Shown here: positions 1 to 5,037 of the stretch, one piece after another
Numbering within the stretch: the stretch's first letter is position 1
Layout of the letters: every line of letters begins with the position of its first letter
Virus record (IMG/VR): IMGVR_UViG_3300042503_001864
Coordinates: 1-20,141 of that record
DNA from: a virus
DNA: 20,141 nt
Reading direction: 5' to 3' (one strand)
Position numbers and translations under genes: made by a program
The notes under the pieces: generated by a model
Databases searched by the model: none
The model's input: only the letters and a program-made list of their open reading frames with translations
What the model was told of the DNA's origin: nothing

Positions 1-574
1 TGGTTCCCTTCGCGCTTCCTGTGTACGGCTTGAAACGAATGTCCTCCACCCATACTTGCACCGTCTTGTTGCGACCTTCAAAGTTCAGCCACACCTCGTT
101 CTCCACGCCGCCGCCAACAACGGCGATTGTATGCTCCATCGTCGTGTAGCCATCGCTGACCTTCAAGACAAGGTCGGCTATGTCGTCCTCGCACTTGAGC
201 CATACGCGCGGAATCATTGGTGTTGTCAACGCGCCTCCATCAACGCGAACTTGAACGCCGCGCTTGGTTGCTGCGCCGGGCAACGTGCTGTTGTCGAAGG
301 TTCCTATGGTTCCGCTTTCCCTTGGTTGCGCCTCTTGAACGTATTGCGACAAGTGAACGCGCAATTGGTCAAGAATCATCTGCCCTGCCGCGCGCATCTT
401 CTCGTCAATGAACGTCTGCGCGGTCAAGTACTTTCCCGGTTCAACCGCCGCAAGGCTGACTGTGCTGAAGCCGGGAAGGTCTTCAACGTACAATCCGCTC
501 TTTGGCGTTGCTACGGGAACGCCGGGGCATAGCGTTCGCGGAACGATGAAGCCTTCAATGCACGGGAGGTTCAT
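1..574 (-). CDS. Putative phage structural protein, 3' end cut by window edge
   Basis: This open frame starts at ATG 574-572 and runs without a stop off the left edge, giving at least 191 residues. I translated it directly. It begins MNLPCIEGFIVPRTLCPGV, then has a GLYVEDLPG segment near residue 32 and a helical stretch near residues 55-85. The rest looks beta-rich, with a VWLKCEDD motif. I do not recognise a named family. The short cysteine-containing N-terminus followed by a 'GLYVxDLPG' motif resembles structural proteins I have seen near capsid genes of Bacteroidota phages, so a head-completion, connector or neck role is an inference. The start overlaps the end of the preceding gene by 20 nt, and an AGAGG sequence lies directly before the ATG. 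The codon pattern matches the neighbours. Confidence is high that it is coding and low on function. Confidence 0.75.
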   Translation of the reverse strand, partial: MNLPCIEGFIVPRTLCPGVPVATPKSGLYVEDLPGFSTVSLAAVEPGKYLTAQTFIDEKMRAAGQMILDQLRVHLSQYVQEAQPRESGTIGTFDNSTLPGAATKRGVQVRVDGGALTTPMIPRVWLKCEDDIADLVLKVSDGYTTMEHTIAVVGGGVENEVWLNFEGRNKTVQVWVEDIRFKPYTGSAKGT

Positions 575-992
575 CCTCTTGCTGTTTGGCCTTGCGTGTC
601 TTCTTCACGGGCGCGGAAGCAACGCGTTCGTCTTTCGTCTTGGCCGTTCGCTTTGCCGCAACTTTCTTCGGCGCAACTTTCTTCGGCGCGGGTACTTCGG
701 CCTTGGGCTTGGCAAGCATAGCTTTCTCATCAAGCACCAACGCATTGCCATCAACCGACAGCGACACATTCATTCCCGCGTACAGCGCGGCAATCTTGGT
801 CAGAACCTTGTTGATGAGCGTTGCCGTGTCAAGTCCTCTTGGTGCGCTGATGACAACGAATGATGCCCTTGAGGATAGTTGGCCTCCCTCGCTCACGGCA
901 GCAACCACAACGCGCCGCTTCTTCAATGCCGAAACCGCGTCAATTGACGCGTTCCACAACGAGAAATGCAATCGATTGAATTGGATGTTCAT
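555..992 (-). CDS. Hypothetical protein with a lysine/alanine/proline-rich basic C-terminal tail
   Basis: This 145-residue protein has a compact N-terminal part of about 95 residues, mixed alpha/beta in appearance. Its C-terminal tail (about 95-145) is dominated by K, A and P, similar in composition to histone H1-like or nucleic-acid-binding tails. A perfect 15-bp tandem repeat (658-687) encodes a duplicated PKKVA unit in this tail. The gene starts in an ATGA overlap with the stop of the upstream 82-residue gene, which fixes the start and suggests translational coupling. It sits two genes downstream of the major capsid protein. No family is recognised. A head-associated or DNA-contacting role is only a guess from charge and position. 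Confidence 0.75.
   Translation of the reverse strand: MNIQFNRLHFSLWNASIDAVSALKKRRVVVAAVSEGGQLSSRASFVVISAPRGLDTATLINKVLTKIAALYAGMNVSLSVDGNALVLDEKAMLAKPKAEVPAPKKVAPKKVAAKRTAKTKDERVASAPVKKTRKAKQQEDEPPVH
658..687. repeat. 15-bp tandem repeat, two perfect copies
   Basis: The unit gcaactttcttcggc occurs at 658-672 and again at 673-687 with no mismatch. It lies in the basic tail of the 145-residue gene and duplicates the PKKVA unit in frame, consistent with replication slippage in a low-complexity tail. Confidence 0.9.
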
Positions 993-1237
993 CGTTTCTT
1001 GGGTGCTTGCGGTTGTTTGATATCGGCCAGCGTAAAGCGTTGCGCAAATGGGCGCGTTCCAATCGTTCGTATCGGCGGCTCTCCCTTGATTGGGCTTGGC
1101 TTGAACGTGACAATGGTCTTGGTTCGCCCCTCATAGGCAACACTCTTCTTGCCGATGGATGAGCGATTGAATGTTGCGGCGCGGCTCATAGGTTGAGCCT
1201 TGCGAATCGCGTTGCGTAGGTACTCGTTCGTGGGCAT
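989..1237 (-). CDS. Small basic hypothetical protein downstream of the capsid gene
   Basis: This 82-residue protein starts MPTNEYLRNAIRKAQPMSRA. It is rich in R and K with several prolines and has no visible membrane segment. The frame remains open upstream into the capsid gene, but the ATG at 1237 is chosen because it avoids overlapping the capsid protein by 149 nt and sits just after the intergenic hairpin. Its stop overlaps the next gene in an ATGA junction. Position directly after the major capsid gene is typical for head-completion or decoration proteins, but the sequence does not let me assign one. Confidence 0.7.
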   Translation of the reverse strand: MPTNEYLRNAIRKAQPMSRAATFNRSSIGKKSVAYEGRTKTIVTFKPSPIKGEPPIRTIGTRPFAQRFTLADIKQPQAPKKR

Positions 1238-1258
1238 TGTATCGATGATTGTGAGGTT

Positions 1259-1303
1259 GAGGGCGGGGCGGAACCCACTCCAAGGCAAAGTTGCCCCGCC
1301 CTC
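1259..1303 (-). terminator. Very stable GC-rich stem-loop after the major capsid gene
   Basis: Two perfectly complementary 11-nt arms, GAGGGCGGGGC (1259-1269) and GCCCCGCCCTC (1293-1303), flank a 23-nt loop. A further AAC/GTT pairing across a CC bulge could extend the stem. The structure starts 13 nt beyond the capsid stop codon. On the minus strand it is followed by AACCTCACAATC, with no U-tract, so it is not a textbook intrinsic terminator. Partial termination, or protection of the capsid mRNA 3' end from exonucleases, are the two likely roles. Confidence 0.65.
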
Positions 1304-1316
1304 TCGCTCATATGAA

Positions 1317-2372
1317 TCAGGGAGCCGGAACCAATACACCGCCCTTGTACAGGAAGGCGTAGTTGATGCGGTAACGCTCATCGCCCGGCTTGAACATCTC
1401 CTGCGGAAGCAGATGCAGTTCGTGGTGAACGCCGAACTGAAGACGCCATTTCTCGGCGCAATCATCGTACTTCCACTTCATGTCCAAGGTCAAGCCCGTA
1501 ACCGGGTCAACCATCGTGTCGTGGGCGTAATGGTTCTCAACCACGCGCCGGAACTCGCCACGATACTTGTTGTAAGTGGAGAGTTGAACCGCGCCGGGAT
1601 TCCAAACAATGATTGCATTGTCGGGTTCGCCGTCAGCAACAATCTGAACATCGCGGTCGCGGTAGAATGCGAACGAACCCGTGAGGTTGCTCACGTCCTG
1701 TCCGTAGTCATTGCAACAGCCGATTGCCGCAAGGCGGGCGTAACGGCTGACGATTCCGCTACCGACAACGATTGGGCGAACAACGCCGATGTCGGCCATG
1801 TCCTCCATCAGTTTGACTTCGCCATCGGGAATGAGTTGCTCCGTAACGCCGTCATCGTACAGCATATTCAGCGTTACGCTTGCCGGGGAATTTCCCATCG
1901 GGGTATAGCCCACTTGAGTCAGGTATTGCGCAATCAGTTTCTGATTCAGTTTCCGCATCACGCCGCCGATGTGTTGGGCGATACGCATAGTCTGAACCTC
2001 GCTGGGTTGCTCACAATACTTGCGCAGTTCGGATTCGGTGAACTCCATCACGCGGCTTCCCGTGTATTGGGTGATTTCAACGACATCCAAGATGCGGCCT
2101 TCCTCCGTTCCGCTTTCGCAAACGGATTGCTCCTCATCAACCGCTTCCGTGTAGGGAACGGGTTGCGCCCACTCGCGCACAACGCGCATCAGTTTCCCGC
2201 CGCCGTCATCGTGCATATACGATGTGGCGAACCCGCTTCGGTTCACATCGCTCACGACAGCGTCAAGGAACCCGGTGGGTTCGCGCTTCATTGCCGGATA
2301 GTTGTCTCCGGCCAATTCCGAAAGTTTCTGCTGTACAGTCGTACAGAGTTGTTCAAGTTGAATTGCGGCCAT
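1317..2372 (-). CDS. Major capsid protein (probable)
   Basis: This 351-residue protein is the candidate for the main shell subunit of the head. Size, position directly after a scaffold-like gene, and composition (soluble, mixed alpha/beta, no signal or membrane segment) fit an HK97-fold capsid protein. Features consistent with this are an N-terminal helix, an acidic segment around residues 75-95 that could be the extended loop, a helical 'spine-like' stretch near residues 125-155, and a C-terminal beta-rich region ending in KGGVLVPAP. The sequence is diverged enough that I assign it mainly by context. It is preceded by a 113-nt leader with a stem-loop and followed by a very stable hairpin, as expected for the most abundant late product. 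The start ATG at 2372 is preceded by a weak CAGGCA. Alternative: another abundant head protein. Confidence 0.8.
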   Translation of the reverse strand: MAAIQLEQLCTTVQQKLSELAGDNYPAMKREPTGFLDAVVSDVNRSGFATSYMHDDGGGKLMRVVREWAQPVPYTEAVDEEQSVCESGTEEGRILDVVEITQYTGSRVMEFTESELRKYCEQPSEVQTMRIAQHIGGVMRKLNQKLIAQYLTQVGYTPMGNSPASVTLNMLYDDGVTEQLIPDGEVKLMEDMADIGVVRPIVVGSGIVSRYARLAAIGCCNDYGQDVSNLTGSFAFYRDRDVQIVADGEPDNAIIVWNPGAVQLSTYNKYRGEFRRVVENHYAHDTMVDPVTGLTLDMKWKYDDCAEKWRLQFGVHHELHLLPQEMFKPGDERYRINYAFLYKGGVLVPAP

Positions 2373-2378
2373 TGCCTG

Positions 2379-2423
2379 TTAAGGTTGAAGTTTCACGCGC
2401 TCCATTTCGCAGGTCGAACGCAT
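2379..2423 (-). CDS. Possible 14-codon leader ORF upstream of the capsid gene
   Basis: The ATG at 2423 is preceded by GGAGG two nucleotides away and reads 14 codons (MRSTCEMERVKLQP) to a TAA ending 6 nt before the capsid start. The Shine-Dalgarno is strong for this window but unusually close to the ATG. It could be a short leader peptide coupling ribosomes to the capsid start, or chance. Confidence 0.2.
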   Translation of the reverse strand: MRSTCEMERVKLQP

Positions 2424-2464
2424 CACCTCCAATGCCCTTGTTGCAAGGCGGGCGGCCTCCAAAT

Positions 2465-2484
2465 GAACCGAACACCCTCGGTTC
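2465..2484 (-). terminator. Stem-loop between scaffold-like gene and capsid gene
   Basis: A perfect 7-bp stem (GAACCGA / TCGGTTC) with a 6-nt loop begins 1 nt after the scaffold stop codon. It is followed only by ATTT on the minus strand, so termination would be weak. It could act as an attenuator or RNA-processing site that separates capsid from scaffold expression. Confidence 0.5.
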
Positions 2485-2485
2485 T

Positions 2486-3334
2486 TCAGTTCCCCGTTTG
2501 CTCGGCGTGTTTCCGCGCCTTGTCCAAACCGGGCAACGTGTATTTCGCTTTCTTGACATCAACAGACTTTGCAACGACATTCGTCGTTCCCGCATCTGCC
2601 GTGTTGTTCTTCACAAAGTATCCCTGCGCTTCGCCGATGGAAGGAATGATGTCATCGATTCCAAGCGGCTTCGACTTGTCCTTGTCGCCATAGGCAAGCA
2701 AATCCTTGCCCTTCTGATAGACTGTGACTTGCTTATTTGCGCTGTTCCACTTGAGGTCGTATTGCTCCTTGGCATCGCCATAGAGCAATTCGATTGTCTT
2801 CTCCAATGGAAGGACTGTCTTGCGATTGTTGGCGGATGCGGCCTTCGCGATGAAGTTGCGAATCTGGAATCCGGCTTCAACCTCCGTTGCCTTGTTCAAC
2901 GCGCCGGGCAATTCAACTTCCTTCAGCGTCCGGATTGCTTCATCGCGTTGCTGAAGTTCGCCGCGCAACCGCTGAATCTCCTTGTCCGCATCGCCGTTCG
3001 GGGCGGTCGCGCCCATCTTCTCAACCAACAAGTCAACGACCTTGTTGAAGCGGTCTTGCTTGGGCAATCCTTCCAATTCCGCTTGGGTCAACAAGCCCTT
3101 GCTCGCCTTGACCAAGTATCGCTCCTTGCTTGAAAGCACTTCGCCTTGCCAATTGCCTTTCAATTTGCTGATGAAGGCATCGTCATTCTCCAAGGCCTGT
3201 TGTATGTTCTGCGTCACCTCGCCCGCAACCTCATCAACATCAAAGTCCGCATCCTCCTTGAGAATGGTATTGATGTGTTGGTCTGACAGGCCAATCTTCT
3301 TGAGCAATTCTTGAACTTTCTTCATGGTCAGCAT
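2486..3334 (-). CDS. Putative capsid scaffolding protein
   Basis: This 282-residue, charged and largely helical protein lies immediately upstream of the major capsid gene, the usual place for a scaffold. The N-terminal 100 residues are rich in E, K and L. A predicted coiled coil lies near residues 115-145 (KEIQRLRGELQQRDEAIRTL). A middle segment follows with 'GYFVKNN', and the basic C-terminal tail (residues about 255-282) matches the capsid-binding basic helix seen in many scaffold proteins. No protease-like catalytic motif is visible. The start used is 3334; an in-frame ATG at 3325 (MKKVQELL) is nearly as good, and neither has a clear Shine-Dalgarno. Identification rests on context and composition. 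Confidence 0.7.
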   Translation of the reverse strand: MLTMKKVQELLKKIGLSDQHINTILKEDADFDVDEVAGEVTQNIQQALENDDAFISKLKGNWQGEVLSSKERYLVKASKGLLTQAELEGLPKQDRFNKVVDLLVEKMGATAPNGDADKEIQRLRGELQQRDEAIRTLKEVELPGALNKATEVEAGFQIRNFIAKAASANNRKTVLPLEKTIELLYGDAKEQYDLKWNSANKQVTVYQKGKDLLAYGDKDKSKPLGIDDIIPSIGEAQGYFVKNNTADAGTTNVVAKSVDVKKAKYTLPGLDKARKHAEQTGN

Positions 3335-3368
3335 ACGTTACATCGTTTGCGTTTCGTGACGGCGGGAA

Positions 3369-3689
3369 TCAATCGTTCTTCGTGATTGCCGCCTTCTTCA
3401 CGTTTCCCAACGTGTACCGCTTGTACTTGCTCCTTCCTTCGGTGTAGGTTGTGGTTGACAGGATGTCGAACTGCCGCTTGCTCATCTTGCGTTCAACCTT
3501 CGCAACGTGGTCGTACACCATCACTGCGTTCGATTCCTTCCCGGCGGCGGTCTTGGCGTTCAGCGCGACACCTTCGGTTTCCGTTGTCGCTTTGATTGTG
3601 TCGGCAGGGAGTGCCATTGCCTTCTTCGATATGCGCGGCTTCCGAATCGGTTGTTTCGCTACGGCCTTCTTGGTAGTTTCCTTTGCCAT
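3369..3689 (-). CDS. Small basic hypothetical protein, first gene of the capsid transcript
   Basis: This 106-residue protein has a lysine-rich N-terminal tail (MAKETTKKAVAKQPIRKP), an alanine/threonine-rich middle, and a C-terminal segment with MSKRQFDIL and SKYKRYTLG near residues 68-95. There is no signal or membrane segment. It is the first gene after a predicted promoter and heads the scaffold and capsid genes, so it is probably expressed with them. The family is unknown. The basic tail recalls the 145-residue protein at 555-992. A head-associated role is a guess from position. Confidence 0.75.
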   Translation of the reverse strand: MAKETTKKAVAKQPIRKPRISKKAMALPADTIKATTETEGVALNAKTAAGKESNAVMVYDHVAKVERKMSKRQFDILSTTTYTEGRSKYKRYTLGNVKKAAITKND

Positions 3690-3706
3690 TGGAGAATGTG
3701 TTTCAG

Positions 3707-3736
3707 CAAAAGTAGTTCAAACAACGAGCGGTGCAA
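3707..3736 (-). promoter_or_regulatory. Bacteroidota-type promoter upstream of the scaffold/capsid genes
   Basis: On the minus strand TACTTTTG (3714-3707) matches the -7 element TAnnTTTG used by the Bacteroidota primary sigma factor. A TTG (3736-3734) sits 19 bp upstream, within the known 17-23 bp spacing for the -33 element. It lies in the 50-nt gap between the DUF5675 gene and the 106-residue gene. The predicted transcript would start around 3700, giving a leader of only about 10 nt. Confidence 0.55.
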
Positions 3737-3739
3737 CTA

Positions 3740-4183
3740 TCAGTAATTGATAGTGATGAATGCCCGCTTCCCGGCTTCAAGCCAAGAGGCAATATGCGGG
3801 TACACCTCCTTGTATGCGCGTTCGCTTGAACCCACGAAACACTCTTGTTTGTTCAATGTGGTTCCGGTCAGCAAGCATCCGGCTGTATGGCTGTTGTTGT
3901 TGCCGATGTGGATGAGGATGTACTTGAAGTCCGGCACGTTCATCAGTTCAATCATGCCCTTGTGCCAATCGCCGTACTTGCGCAGATACCGGGCGTGGAA
4001 CCCGCCGTGCTTGCGCATCTTCAATTCGTACCTCCCTTGAGGTATGCGCGTTTCTCCGTACACCTTCACCGGGCGCGGGCCGTCTTGCAGTATCAAACAC
4101 GAAGGCACGCCGTTGATGAACAAGCGGCTGATTGTGCAATCAACCGATTCGTGCATCTTCTTGATTCGCAACTCCATGTTCAT
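3740..4183 (-). CDS. DUF5675 family protein, possible lysis or cell-wall enzyme
   Basis: This 147-residue protein carries the hallmark pattern of DUF5675: an SCLILQDG segment (about 28-35), GETRIPQGRYELKM (about 43-56), a VPDF segment (about 83-86), IHIGN (91-95), then HTAGCLLTG (99-107) and a GSSERAY helix. The H-x-G-N...T-x-G-C arrangement recalls the His/Gly-Cys centre of YkuD L,D-transpeptidases, but no enzyme activity is established that I can cite. The start at 4183 is chosen because ATG overlaps the upstream stop in an ATGA junction; a longer in-frame start at 4282 would overlap the previous gene by about 100 nt. No signal peptide is seen. Together with the two membrane proteins upstream it may form a lysis cassette, in the slot where an endolysin would be expected. 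Confidence 0.8.
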   Translation of the reverse strand: MNMELRIKKMHESVDCTISRLFINGVPSCLILQDGPRPVKVYGETRIPQGRYELKMRKHGGFHARYLRKYGDWHKGMIELMNVPDFKYILIHIGNNNSHTAGCLLTGTTLNKQECFVGSSERAYKEVYPHIASWLEAGKRAFITINY

Positions 4184-4599
4184 CGCGCAAGGATTGAGCC
4201 AACCATGATTCCGCCGAACATCAATGACGCGAACCGCCATCTGTTCTTGCGTCTGTGTTGGTTGATGTATGCCGCCTTCCAATTCTCGGACACAACCTTC
4301 TGCTCAAGGTATGCCGATTCCATTTCGCCCTTCGCTTGTTCAAGCAACGCGGACTTGGCTTGTTCGTTCTTCAGACGAATGCGAACGTGTCCGTGAAGCC
4401 TTCGGAGCGCGGCGTATTTCTCCAACGCTTCATTGCCCGTGCCTATCTGCTCAATCACCAATCTCAATTCCTCCTTGGAGAAGCAGATGGTATCGTTCGC
4501 GGTTGATAAGGTAGGTTGCGGAAAGGCTGTCAAGGATGGCCCGCAAATCATCAGCACTTGCATTGCGAACGCGATTGCGATGCTTCGTGTATCGCTCAT
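4180..4599 (-). CDS. Membrane/secreted protein overlapping a spanin-like gene (possible second spanin or holin-like)
   Basis: Starting at ATG 4599 this is 139 residues. Residues 1-25 form a credible signal peptide (one Arg, then IAIAFAMQVLMICG, ending SLTA). Residues 40-120 are charged and helical, probably coiled coil. Residues 122-137 form a C-terminal membrane segment (FASLMFGGIMVGSI) preceded by a basic cluster HRRKNRWR. The cysteine at 18 lies in LMIC-G, which is only a poor lipobox, so a lipoprotein is doubtful. An in-frame ATG at 4623 would add eight residues before the signal peptide. The first third lies inside the upstream gene in another frame (149 nt overlap), the arrangement typical of Rz/Rz1 spanin pairs. 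Function is inferred from topology and context only. Confidence 0.65.
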   Translation of the reverse strand: MSDTRSIAIAFAMQVLMICGPSLTAFPQPTLSTANDTICFSKEELRLVIEQIGTGNEALEKYAALRRLHGHVRIRLKNEQAKSALLEQAKGEMESAYLEQKVVSENWKAAYINQHRRKNRWRFASLMFGGIMVGSILAR

Positions 4600-4855
4600 C
4601 AATGTTGCGAAGGCTGTCGGCATACAGCGAAGATACCTTGCTCAATTCCGCGTTGACGCGGTTCAAGGAATCGATATGAACTTGTAGATGTTGAGCGTTG
4701 CGAACGTGCGCATCTGCCTTGTCCGACGACGGCGGTTCAATGTCTTGCGGAGCGGCGCGGAGAATGACCAACACAAGCGTCCCAACGACAACCACGATTG
4801 CCGCGATGTGTAGGATGTGAATCCAACGGATGATTCGCAACGGGTCAGTCGCCAT
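4451..4855 (-). CDS. Rz-like inner-membrane protein (putative i-spanin)
   Basis: This 134-residue protein has an N-terminal membrane anchor at residues 12-33 (hydrophobic run AAIVVVVGTLVLVIL). A periplasmic, charged, helix-forming remainder follows, with heptad-like stretches at 50-95 and 100-125. This N-in anchor plus coiled coil is the topology of Rz-type inner-membrane spanins, which join an outer-membrane partner to disrupt the envelope at lysis. The start overlaps the preceding 63-residue gene by 11 nt. The 3' third overlaps the next gene in a different frame, as in Rz/Rz1. No sequence-level spanin family is recognised, so this is an inference from topology and overlap. Confidence 0.65.
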   Translation of the reverse strand: MATDPLRIIRWIHILHIAAIVVVVGTLVLVILRAAPQDIEPPSSDKADAHVRNAQHLQVHIDSLNRVNAELSKVSSLYADSLRNIDERYTKHRNRVRNASADDLRAILDSLSATYLINRERYHLLLQGGIEIGD

Positions 4856-5036
4856 CTATCAATTCAAATGGAATTGGTTTGGCAAGGCTTGCAACAAACC
4901 ACTCATGGCCCAATCCCTTCGGAGGATTTGAATCTTCCTTGATTTCCCTGTAAATGCTCCGCAGAGTTGTATAGTCATCTTTCAAAGATGCTTCCAACGT
5001 TTGCTGCGATAGTTCTTGTATCCGTTCAATTGTCAT
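4845..5036 (-). CDS. Small acidic hypothetical protein next to the MuF-peptidase gene
   Basis: This 63-residue protein is helical at the N-terminus (MTIERIQELSQQTLEASLKD) and net acidic, with no membrane segment. Its ATG follows the stop of the MuF-metallopeptidase gene by 1 nt (TGA-C-ATG), so translation is almost certainly coupled. It overlaps the spanin-like gene by 11 nt. The family is unknown. It could be the first gene of the lysis cassette or, because polymorphic toxins are usually followed by a small immunity gene, a candidate inhibitor of the peptidase domain. The sequence does not separate these options. Confidence 0.7.
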   Translation of the reverse strand: MTIERIQELSQQTLEASLKDDYTTLRSIYREIKEDSNPPKGLGHEWFVASLAKPIPFELIDGD

Positions 5037-5037
5037 G

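Noticed and set aside
989-1465. Longer start (1465) for the 82-residue gene
   Set aside because: It would overlap the capsid gene by 149 nt with an unconvincing N-terminus and ignore the intergenic hairpin. The ATG at 1237 fits the operon spacing.
1200-2693. 497-codon open frame on the plus strand
   Set aside because: It lies antisense to the major capsid gene and runs across the intergenic leader into the scaffold gene. Its product is rich in H, R, C and V in the manner of antisense translations, and no promoter or packed neighbours exist on that strand.
2222-3133. 303-codon plus-strand open frame, and others of similar size at 5716-6579 and 8006-8959
   Set aside because: All mirror well-supported minus-strand genes. 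Long antisense frames arise here from the codon use of the true genes.
3740-4282. Longer start (4282) for the DUF5675 protein
   Set aside because: The extra 33 residues do not resemble the family, and the ATGA junction at 4183 is the better start.
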